Source: Anaerolineaceae bacterium (GTDB lineage Bacteria > Planctomycetota > Phycisphaerae > FEN-1346 > JAACEH01). Taken from it: a DNA stretch of 9,386 nt. The notes under the pieces are model-generated. The model searched no databases and was not told the DNA's origin. It saw only the letters and a list, made by a program, of their open reading frames with translations. Both the position numbers and the translations under genes were made by a program. This document shows positions 1 through 5,489 of the stretch, one piece after another (position 1 is the first letter of the stretch; each line of letters begins with the position of its first letter). Location of the stretch: assembly GCA_011682595.1 (NCBI GenBank), contig JAACEH010000051.1, positions 1 to 9,386 on the forward strand, in the 5' to 3' direction.

Positions 1-183
1 CGCCAGGCAAATGGTTCCGCTTGAGACGGCCGGAAGCCGAGGTTAAGGATGTTTATCGGCATTTCAGCGGCGGACCGATGGCCTCAATCGCCGAGGGGGA
101 ACCCGAAAAAGGATGGAATTCGCAGCATCGGCAGCACCGACGGTACGGACGCAATGCAACACGCCCAGAATTGTGGTTTCGCC
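1..183. other. Left-edge sequence with no supportable gene
   Basis: This stretch lies downstream of the hepT stop codon and reaches the window edge. Short open frames cross it on the plus strand, including one that ends with TAA at 44-46 and could be the tail of a gene entering from the left. None has a convincing ribosome-binding site or recognisable product. I see no strong hairpin with a T-run to serve as a hepT terminator. Confidence 0.4.
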
Positions 184-534
184 CTATGCCTCGTCTTGCT
201 TTTCGATCGTGGGTTCGAGGGCTTCGATCAGCGTGGGAAGGTCGCGGCTCAGGATCTCCCAGAGAATATCCATGTCGACGGAGTCGTAGCCATGAATAAG
301 TCTGTTGCGCAGGCTCACGATCTGCGACCAGGGAATGGCACCATGTTTCTGTTGGAACCCCATCGAGATGCGTCCTGCTGCTTCGCCGATGATTTCGAGC
401 AACCGAACCAGGGCCAGACTGAGAACGCGGTCGGCATCGAGGTCTTCGCGTCTTCGGCCCTGGACCAGGGCGACCGCTTCCCGGGCATGATCCAACATGT
501 GCCGCACGCGCATGTTGTCAGGATGCTTCGACAT
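184..534 (-). CDS. hepT: HepT-like HEPN ribonuclease toxin (DUF86), 116 aa
   Basis: This is the toxin of a type VII MntA-HepT toxin-antitoxin module. HepT proteins are small all-helical HEPN-fold RNases that cleave RNA when released from control. The family signature RX4HXY is intact as RNRLIHGY: Arg76 and His81 are the catalytic pair, and Tyr83 is the residue that MntA polyAMPylates in characterised systems. The length (116 aa) is normal for the family. The ATG at 532-534 lies inside the 3' end of mntA, so the genes overlap by 17 bases. A GAGGTG Shine-Dalgarno sits 4 bases upstream of it, inside mntA, which implies translational coupling. Antitoxin-first order with overlap is typical. The gene ends with TAG at 184-186. 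Nothing suggests inactivation. The cellular RNA target cannot be read from the sequence. Confidence 0.93.
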   Translation of the reverse strand: MSKHPDNMRVRHMLDHAREAVALVQGRRREDLDADRVLSLALVRLLEIIGEAAGRISMGFQQKHGAIPWSQIVSLRNRLIHGYDSVDMDILWEILSRDLPTLIEALEPTIEKQDEA

Positions 535-820
535 ACTGCACCTCGGCTTCGGCCAGGACCCTGTTTCGGAAATAAGGACTCAGGAACTGGGGCGTGTTCA
601 GGTCGACCTTTCGCCCGATGAGTCGCGACAGTTCCTCTTCCATCGCGAAGAAGGCCAGCCCCGGAACGTGGCCCTCCTCGAACTCCACCAGAACATCGAC
701 ATCACTGTCGACGCCAAAGTCATCGCTCAGAACCGAACCAAACAGTGACAAGCGGCGAATGTGGTTCTTGCGACAGAATTCAGCGATCCGGGCTTTGTCT
801 GGATTAAGATTAGCCTTCAT
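518..820 (-). CDS. mntA: MntA-like minimal nucleotidyltransferase antitoxin, 100 aa
   Basis: This is the antitoxin partner of the adjacent HepT. MntA enzymes transfer AMP units from ATP to the conserved tyrosine of HepT and so neutralise the toxin. The nucleotidyltransferase signature GSX10DXD is intact: Gly28-Ser29, ten residues, then Asp40 and Asp42. A third acidic residue, Asp73, in KVDLN fits the metal-binding triad. The short single-domain length is characteristic of 'minimal nucleotidyltransferases'. The ATG at 818-820 is preceded by a purine-rich GAGAGGGA about 7 bases upstream, which supports this start. The gene overlaps hepT by 17 bases and has a promoter with a perfect -10 about 40 bases upstream. 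All catalytic residues are present, so I expect an active antitoxin. Residues 1-25 contain a helical, basic stretch typical of the family. Confidence 0.93.
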   Translation of the reverse strand: MKANLNPDKARIAEFCRKNHIRRLSLFGSVLSDDFGVDSDVDVLVEFEEGHVPGLAFFAMEEELSRLIGRKVDLNTPQFLSPYFRNRVLAEAEVQYVEAS

Positions 821-858
821 GGCTCGTCCCTCTCATCTACAGCATACTACTGCTGTTT

Positions 859-887
859 ATTATACCGCCGAGTCCCGGTATTGTATA
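859..887 (-). promoter_or_regulatory. Sigma-70-type promoter of the mntA-hepT operon
   Basis: Read on the minus strand, there is a perfect -10 TATAAT (859-864) and a 4/6 -35 TATACA (882-887) separated by 17 bases. It lies between the end of the cytochrome gene (951) and the mntA start (820), giving a predicted 5' leader of about 30 bases. This suggests the toxin-antitoxin pair is transcribed independently of the upstream cytochrome gene. I did not find a clear operator palindrome. Confidence 0.55.
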
Positions 888-950
888 TCGGCAGCGGCCA
901 CGGCCTGCAACCAACATGACTTCAAAGCAACCCCGCACTCGACAATATCA

Positions 951-2307
951 CTACTTCTTGAGCGTTTGAAGATACTCGACCAGGCGCCATTGTTCGTCGC
1001 CGGGGAGGGTGCGGGCGAAGTTGGGCATCGTGCGGCGACCCCGGCGAAGGACCTTGATGATCCGTTTGGGACTGGCTCCGGCAATCGACGGCGGGGCGGG
1101 GTTGCGCAGGGCCAGCCGTCCGCGGCCGCGGGCCTCCACCATGGCAGGCGGCGCACTGGGTCAGGTAAATCTCCTTGCCGCGGCCAATGGTGGCCGGGTC
1201 GCCGGAAGGAAAGGGGCTGTGGTCGAGCGTCATCTGCTGGACGCGGGTTCGCAGGACGTTCTGGTTGCGCTGCAGGGCCAGGGCATGAAGGTAGGTGTCG
1301 CGCCGCACGACGGGGTCGACCGGGCGAGGCTGTCGCTCGGCGGCACTGAGCGCCGCAGGCCCCAGAGGGTATTTCAACATCGGGGCGAACCACTTCGACT
1401 GGCCCGACCAGGCGATCTCCCGGAGGTCGCCGATGGAGTAGACCTCGTTGCCGCCCCGCGGGCCGTCCAGCGGCGACCGGCCGGCCATGCTGTGACACTC
1501 GGCACAGGTGCGCGGGCGGATGACCGGCCACTTGAAAAGCCGGCCGCGCTTGCCCATGCGGACCCACTTGACGTCGCGGTCGTCCTCGCGGGTTCGCCGC
1601 CAGGTGGCGCCGGCCGGGTCGCGGACCGCCGACTCATAGACCCAGTCGCTCCGCGTCCCGTCGGCCAGCAGTTGGCCCCGCTGGTCGCCGGCCATGCGCA
1701 TGCGCCGCCATTCGACCAGGACTGCCCTTTGGGCGATGTCGGACCCGGGGGCGTCGTAAGCGGCGCCTGGCCTGCGGCGATAGAGCATCTGGACTATCTC
1801 CGTGCCGACCGGGAATCGCCAGGCCTCGGGATCGGCGTTATCGATCTTGTCGCCGGCGGGCAGGCGGAGGAAAAACAGCGACAGGGCCCCGGGCGCCAGG
1901 CGCTGGTGCACGGCGTGCCATCGGCCGGCCGACCTGTAGCCCACCCATCCGGCCTCGGTAACCTTCGGCGGCGCGGCGTCCCGCCAGGTCTGGTCAACGA
2001 CCTCGGGGTGGCCTTCCAGGAACTGGAAATCGTAAATCAGCACCCTGTGCGACCGCGAGGCCTTCAGGAATTCTTTCCAACGGCCGATCGGCGGCGCGGC
2101 CGGCTGCAGCGCCGACCGGCGGTCGAAGTCCTTCCAGGTCCAGTAGATGCACGCGGCCCGCCCGGGGAGGTTCTCGGGGCCGAAGTAATAGTCATGGCGA
2201 CAACCGACGGCAATCAGCGACAGCGCCGAAACGACCAGCATGGCAAAGAGGCCGAAGGGGACGATGGTTCGCAGTCGGCGGTGCAGCTTTCGTTTTGCTT
2301 GCGTCAC
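951..2307 (-). CDS. Di-haem cytochrome c, P460-like middle region, frameshifted near the C-terminus
   Basis: Probable envelope electron-transfer cytochrome. The N-terminus has a basic stretch (KRKLHRRLR) and a hydrophobic segment ending in AVGC, so it is either a lipoprotein or an N-terminally anchored protein. The middle part (FPVGTEIVQMLY, then a WVYE segment, then CAECHSM) resembles cytochrome P460-type proteins; that assignment is tentative. A second haem site, CAACHG, opens a class I cytochrome c domain. Its expected continuation (LALRNPAPP, then TMPNFA with the probable distal Met ligand, then WRLVEYLQTLKK) is in another reading frame. The frame changes between 1116 and 1140 and the gene ends at TAG 951-953. 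The unshifted frame runs to 922 with an unlikely tail. I chose GTG 2305-2307 because AGGGAG lies 9 bases upstream. ATG 2335-2337, without a visible ribosome-binding site, is the alternative. Confidence 0.75.
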
Positions 2308-2321
2308 TGGGAGAGGCTCCC

Positions 2322-2327
2322 TATAAT
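2322..2327 (+). promoter_or_regulatory. Promoter -10 for the plus-strand lipoprotein gene
   Basis: A perfect TATAAT lies 17 bases downstream of TTGCGT (2299-2304, matching only the TTG of the -35 consensus). The predicted start of transcription is near 2334, giving a leader of about 50 bases before the ATG at 2383. The -35 falls at the very beginning of the divergent cytochrome gene. Confidence 0.4.
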
Positions 2328-2347
2328 TCGGCGGCATCGTGACCGAG

Positions 2348-2376
2348 AGTTTAACCTGCCCCGGCGAAAGGGACAA
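2348..2376 (-). promoter_or_regulatory. Possible promoter for the cytochrome c gene
   Basis: On the minus strand, TTGTCC (2371-2376) and TAAACT (2348-2353), each 4/6 to consensus, are separated by 17 bases. Transcription would begin about 2341, almost on top of the ATG at 2337. This favours the GTG start at 2307 with its AGGGAG ribosome-binding site. The match is weak and may be chance. Confidence 0.25.
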
Positions 2377-2382
2377 GTCTTT

Positions 2383-3018
2383 ATGGCTGACAGTGCCCAC
2401 AGAGTGTTGACAGCCACACCCCGCTCGGCCATGCTCCTTGCGGCGGCGCTGGCACTGATCGCGGCGACCGGGTGCAGCCGTTCGCAGCAGCCGCAACTAT
2501 CGGCCGAGGTCCGGGTCATTCTGAGCGAGCAGCCGGCCGAGGAGGTGCTCGAAAGCGATCCCGAGTCTGACCGGGAGATTTTCACCTACGCCTTCGAGGG
2601 CCGGGGCAAGCTACGGGCGATCACCCGCTACGAGAGCATGCGGCTGCAGGCCATGGCCGATCGGGACAAAGGCGCCGCCCACGTGTTTCGGCGGAAACTG
2701 CGTTTCGACATGTACGACGACGTGACTGTCGAAGGGCCGGCTTCGTCGCCGGGCATGGGCAAACTGAGGATGGACTTCTGGGTTGCCCCGGAGGCCTGTT
2801 GCGGCCTGACCATGTCGGCCGACCTGGTGGTCGGCGACAAGGCCGGGGACGCCGCCGACGCCGGGGGCGTGAAGTTTACCTGCGACTGGCCGTTGGGCCG
2901 GCAGATGCTTATCGAGCTGCCGCCCAGGCAGCCGCAGGGCCGCTGGGTCTGGGTGCTGGTGAGCCTGCAGAAAGAGGAAGAAGCCAAACCGGTCGATCCC
3001 AGAGAAGGCCGGAACTAA
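2383..3018 (+). CDS. Predicted lipoprotein of unknown function, 211 aa
   Basis: I do not recognise the family. The N-terminus has a basic region, a hydrophobic run (MLLAAALALIAATG) and Cys31 at the end of an ATGC lipobox, so the protein is probably exported and lipidated. The mature part is mostly polar and acidic near residues 35-65, then carries alternating beta-type segments, an 'APEACCGL' cysteine pair, and a C-terminal RWVWVLVSL strand before a charged tail. The ATG at 2383-2385 has GAAAGGGA about 9 bases upstream and directly precedes the signal sequence. A longer open frame extends far upstream but only as the antisense shadow of the cytochrome gene. The gene is divergent from the cytochrome and is followed 11 bases later by the zinc-knuckle gene, with which it probably forms an operon. 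Confidence 0.8.
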   Translation: MADSAHRVLTATPRSAMLLAAALALIAATGCSRSQQPQLSAEVRVILSEQPAEEVLESDPESDREIFTYAFEGRGKLRAITRYESMRLQAMADRDKGAAHVFRRKLRFDMYDDVTVEGPASSPGMGKLRMDFWVAPEACCGLTMSADLVVGDKAGDAADAGGVKFTCDWPLGRQMLIELPPRQPQGRWVWVLVSLQKEEEAKPVDPREGRN

Positions 3019-3029
3019 AGAAAGGGCGG

Positions 3030-3788
3030 ATGATGGGGCAGTGCAAGCGTTGCGGCAAGAAGCGTTTTCTGCTGAAGTTCCCGCAACGGCTCGACATACC
3101 GGAACTGCGGGCCATGGTCAGCCATTGGCCGTGGCACCGTGTGCAGATCTGCCCCGATTGCAGCGGGCCGCTCGAGGCTGAGTTCCGCAAGCGGTTGATG
3201 CTGCTGGCCCCGGACGCCATGGCCGAAGACGGCGACCTGAGCGAACAGGTCTGCTTGCTCTGCGGCAACCAGGACAGCCGGTCCGTCTACACGCCGAGCG
3301 CCCGGTGGGTTGACCCGTCGGGGGCGCCGGTGCTGGGCAGGTTCAGCGTCTGCGACGACTGTCGCGGGAAGCTCCTGGTCAACCACATCGTCTCGGCGGG
3401 CGAACTGCAGAGCGGCGGCGACTTCAGGCGTCTGTTGCCGCTGCTGCCGGAGGCGGGTGCGGAGCTGGTGCAACAGAACGAGGGCTGGCAACCGGCCGAA
3501 GGCCCGGGACCCGAGGGTTCGACGGAGGTGCTTCGGGAGTTGGGGTTGGAGGCGGCTGCCAACACGGCGGCGCTTTTCTGGACGACGGCCCCGCCGGCCA
3601 TGGCCCTGGCCGACGAGCCGCCGATTCGCGGGGCCATGACGCTTCCGGAAGGCAAGACGGCCATCCGCACCCACCTGGCCCTCAGGTGGCACAGCGGCAG
3701 GCCCGACTCTCTCCGCAGGGCGGCCATGGGCATCTATCGCACAGCGAGCGGCTATACGATTGTCCGTTACGACACGGCCCAGGAGTGA
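3030..3788 (+). CDS. Protein with four CxxC zinc-knuckle pairs, unknown function, 252 aa
   Basis: I do not recognise this as a named family. There is no signal peptide or membrane segment, so it is probably cytoplasmic. The first half has four CxxC pairs: Cys5/Cys8, Cys41/Cys44, Cys75/Cys78 and Cys108/Cys111. The spacing (about 33 residues between partners in each half) suggests two zinc ribbons, each built from two knuckles. The second half has no cysteines and is acidic, then Ala/Pro-rich, ending in a compact segment with RWHSGRPDSL and GYTIVRYD. Two adjacent ATGs (3030 and 3033) are possible starts. AAAGGG lies 3 or 6 bases upstream respectively, so the second may be preferred. It follows the lipoprotein gene after 11 bases, suggesting co-transcription. 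Zinc ribbons often bind nucleic acid or protein partners, but neither role can be shown here. Confidence 0.8.
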   Translation: MMGQCKRCGKKRFLLKFPQRLDIPELRAMVSHWPWHRVQICPDCSGPLEAEFRKRLMLLAPDAMAEDGDLSEQVCLLCGNQDSRSVYTPSARWVDPSGAPVLGRFSVCDDCRGKLLVNHIVSAGELQSGGDFRRLLPLLPEAGAELVQQNEGWQPAEGPGPEGSTEVLRELGLEAAANTAALFWTTAPPAMALADEPPIRGAMTLPEGKTAIRTHLALRWHSGRPDSLRRAAMGIYRTASGYTIVRYDTAQE

Positions 3789-3859
3789 GACGGCCCACAA
3801 AGACCTTTCGCGGGCGACCGCCCCGACGGTGTCTGAATCTTCCGCCTGCGGTGCACGGC

Positions 3860-3938
3860 GTAGGGGCACCCCTTGCGGGTGCCCGCAGAATGCCAAGGCT
3901 CTCCCTCAATCGCGGGCACCCGCCAGGGGTGCCCCTAC
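3860..3938. repeat. 27-bp near-perfect inverted repeat in a convergent intergenic region
   Basis: The arms at 3860-3886 and 3912-3938 are inverted copies with a single mismatch (T versus G at the 15th position), separated by 25 bases. Each arm also contains two small palindromes, GGGGCACCCC and GCGGGTGCCCGC, so each could fold alone or with the other. The element lies between two convergent genes. No T-run follows it and I see no target-site duplication. It could be a REP/MITE-like dispersed element or a strong transcription block. Copy number in the genome would decide between these. Confidence 0.85.
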
Positions 3939-3970
3939 AGGAAGCAGGGCCTTGCCATGTTGCATTAGAA

Positions 3971-4001
3971 AGGCCCGCCCCCGTCGCTACGAGGCGGGCC
4001 T
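3971..4001 (-). terminator. Probable rho-independent terminator of the BamE-like lipoprotein gene
   Basis: A perfect 9-bp stem (AGGCCCGCC at 3971-3979 paired with GGCGGGCCT at 3993-4001) with a 13-base loop lies about 30 bases beyond the stop codon of the minus-strand gene. On the minus strand it is followed by TTCTAATG, a short and imperfect T-run. It may also slow transcription from the convergent plus-strand operon. Confidence 0.55.
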
Positions 4002-4029
4002 CGTCGTGTTCTGGTCGCGGGTGGCGGCA

Positions 4030-4470
4030 TCAATAGCCGCGGGCCTTCTCTTTCTGAAGTTCCTTGAACCGTTTCAGCGGCGCCCCGGGGTATGCTCCCT
4101 CGGGCTTCTTGGGTTTCTGGCGGCGTCGCAGTTCGGCCGAGTCCATATCGTCGAGATGTTTCTCGGTGACGATGCCCTCGTAGTCGGCCTGGACCTGGAT
4201 GATGATCGGGTCGGCGGGGTAATCGTACTTGTAGACCCACCACCCGGCCCGGCTGCCTTCGGGAATCGTGCCGTCGGGATCGGTATCCCAGATGATTTCC
4301 GATGGCTTGCCGAGCTCGTCTTCCAGTTCCTCGACGCGCATGCCTATTTCGATGTCGTCCTCGAACTTGTCGCGGACGGTGTCGGGGCCGAGCCACGGCC
4401 CGGAAATCCAGTAGCAGCCCGTCGTGGACACCAGCATGACGAGCATCATCAATTGCAGACATCGTTTCAT
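4030..4470 (-). CDS. Small lipoprotein with BamE/SmpA-like segment, 146 aa
   Basis: The protein begins with a short basic and hydrophobic signal sequence ending in STTGC (Cys19), a lipoprotein signal. Residues of the mature part, 'FEDDIEIGMRVEELEDELGKPSEI', fit the pattern of the BamE/SmpA/OmlA fold (Gly-Met, helix, then L-G-x-P), where small outer-membrane lipoproteins assist assembly of beta-barrel proteins. This resemblance covers one motif only and is tentative. The C-terminus is Lys/Arg-rich (RRRQKPKKPEG, ending KEKARGY) and probably extended. The ATG at 4468-4470 has AGGAAGGGG ending 8 bases upstream, a good ribosome-binding site. The gene lies 65 bases downstream of another lipoprotein gene on the same strand, with a terminator-like hairpin between them, and ends just before a second hairpin terminator. 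Confidence 0.82.
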   Translation of the reverse strand: MKRCLQLMMLVMLVSTTGCYWISGPWLGPDTVRDKFEDDIEIGMRVEELEDELGKPSEIIWDTDPDGTIPEGSRAGWWVYKYDYPADPIIIQVQADYEGIVTEKHLDDMDSAELRRRQKPKKPEGAYPGAPLKRFKELQKEKARGY

Positions 4471-4488
4471 TTAACCAACCCCTTCCTG

Positions 4489-4534
4489 AAAAAGCGGCCT
4501 GGAGCCAAGCCTCGGATAGTTTCTTATCGGCCGC
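4489..4534 (-). terminator. Terminator-like hairpin between two lipoprotein genes
   Basis: On the minus strand, GCGGCC (4529-4534), one base after the stop codon, can pair with GGCCGC (4494-4499), followed directly by TTTTT (4489-4493). The loop is long (29 bases) but contains a small secondary pairing (GAG with CTC). The T-run and position favour an intrinsic terminator or partial attenuator. The long loop lowers confidence. Confidence 0.4.
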
Positions 4535-4535
4535 A

Positions 4536-5189
4536 TCACTGGCGAACTTTGACCACTCTCCGAGCGATAAGTTTGTTGCCCGATCCGTCGGGAATATAAT
4601 AGATCACCTGCACAACCATTTTCTCGGTTTCCACGCCGTGGGTCAGCTTCAGTGGAAACAGGAAACAGCGGCTTCGGCTGTCGTAGAACCTTCTGACCTC
4701 TTTCCTGGTGGGGACCGGGACGAACCAGTTGCCGATCCGCCGTCCCCGGTTCTCGAGGCTGTGCCTCTGGTAGTTGAAGATCTCAATGCGAAAAGCCCCG
4801 AAGGCCTTGACCGGATCGCCGAATTTGTCTTCCAGCCCGACGGCAACCTCCAGCATGTCGCGGGCCCCGTCGCCGTCGGAGTCGACAAAGCTCGTCGAGT
4901 GGTAATAGATGGCCAACTTCTTGGGGCCGAAAGCTTCGTACCACTGGGCCGGGGTCAGGGCCTCGGTCGGCTCGTTGGCCCGGTCGCGGCCGTCGAGAAG
5001 GTCGCCGAGTTCGGTCAACCGTTTGACCAGGGTCTTCTTCCGGGACGAGTCGGGCAGCCCCTCGGCATCGTCGGCGGCCGCCCGGACCAGGATGCGAGCC
5101 CGCACACTGTCCGAGAGGCCCGGGTTCTTCGCGCATCCGGGAGCCGCGACGACTGATACAAGGGCAATAATCATCAGTGATGGACGCAA
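4536..5189 (-). CDS. Predicted lipoprotein with EF-hand-like loop, 217 aa, TTG start
   Basis: Function is unknown. The signal sequence is short (MRPSLMIIALVSVVAAPGC) with the lipidated residue expected at Cys19. Residues 103-114, DSDGDGARDMLE, have Asp at loop positions 1, 3, 5 and 9 and Glu at 12, the pattern of a calcium-binding EF-hand loop. A beta-rich segment follows, with DKFGDPVKAFG (121-131), a signature I associate with planctomycete lipoproteins of unknown function. Another W-containing strand (GNWFVPVP) and a final VQVIYYIPDGSG strand complete a probable beta-sandwich. I chose TTG 5187-5189 because GAGGG lies 6 bases upstream and an in-frame TAA lies just beyond at 5205-5207. The alternative ATG 5172-5174 has no ribosome-binding site and shortens the signal peptide. 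A near-ideal promoter lies just upstream. Confidence 0.82.
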   Translation of the reverse strand: MRPSLMIIALVSVVAAPGCAKNPGLSDSVRARILVRAAADDAEGLPDSSRKKTLVKRLTELGDLLDGRDRANEPTEALTPAQWYEAFGPKKLAIYYHSTSFVDSDGDGARDMLEVAVGLEDKFGDPVKAFGAFRIEIFNYQRHSLENRGRRIGNWFVPVPTRKEVRRFYDSRSRCFLFPLKLTHGVETEKMVVQVIYYIPDGSGNKLIARRVVKVRQ

Positions 5190-5221
5190 ACATTTCCCTC
5201 GCCATTAAGAGCCACAGGGCG

Positions 5222-5251
5222 ATTATATCGCCCCGCCGCCGCCGCTGTCAA
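5222..5251 (-). promoter_or_regulatory. Consensus sigma-70 promoter of the EF-hand-like lipoprotein gene
   Basis: On the minus strand, a perfect -35 TTGACA (5246-5251) and a perfect -10 TATAAT (5222-5227) are separated by 18 bases of almost pure G+C. Transcription should start near 5215, about 26 bases before the TTG start codon, leaving room for the GAGGG ribosome-binding site. Such a full-consensus site predicts strong, constitutive transcription of the lipoprotein gene. Confidence 0.75.
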
Positions 5252-5302
5252 GGAAGTCCGCTGAGCCGAACGCCAACCCGTGAATATCAGCCGACTAGGG
5301 AC

Positions 5303-5331
5303 TGGACGAACCCCGCTCCGTGGCGTATAGT
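5303..5331 (+). promoter_or_regulatory. Possible promoter of the aminotransferase gene
   Basis: On the plus strand, TGGACG (5303-5308, 4/6) and TATAGT (5326-5331, 5/6) are 17 bases apart. The expected start near 5338 would place the octamer repeat at the very 5' end of a leader of about 150 bases. The match is moderate. The rest of the 300-base gap 5190-5489 holds only the divergent lipoprotein promoter, the octamer repeat and a weak CTTTTCG/CGAAAAG pairing (5395-5401 with 5437-5443). Confidence 0.4.
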
Positions 5332-5338
5332 GCCCTGA

Positions 5339-5370
5339 CCGAAAAACCGAAAAACCGAAAAACCGAAAAA
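5339..5370. repeat. Four perfect tandem copies of CCGAAAAA
   Basis: The unit CCGAAAAA occurs four times without error and is followed by TCGGG, so the last unit can also pair with the flank (CCGA with TCGG). It sits in the intergenic region between the divergent lipoprotein and aminotransferase genes, in an otherwise GC-rich context. It starts at the predicted transcription start of the aminotransferase leader. It could vary in copy number through replication slippage. Confidence 0.9.
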
Positions 5371-5489
5371 TCGGGTGCCGTTGGGTTTCCTGCACTTTTC
5401 GGTCCCCGGGCCCGCAGCCGCAGGGGGGTCCTGTGGCGAAAAGGCCGGGACAAGTCGGGTGCGTTTGTTGCTGAGACAAGGAGAATGAC

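Noticed and set aside
49..621. Plus-strand open frame of 190 codons over hepT and mntA
   Set aside because: It is antisense to two proteins with complete family signatures and has no motifs of its own.
1009..2382. Upstream extension of the plus-strand lipoprotein frame across the cytochrome gene
   Set aside because: It is the antisense of the cytochrome coding sequence. The signal peptide and ribosome-binding site place the true start at 2383.
2308..2496. N-terminal extension of the cytochrome frame into the divergent lipoprotein
   Set aside because: It would overlap the lipoprotein signal sequence, lacks a ribosome-binding site and would bury the hydrophobic signal segment far inside the protein.
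5339..5370. CCGAAAAA tandem units as a CRISPR array
   Set aside because: The units are 8 bases and directly adjacent with no spacers, and no cas genes are present.
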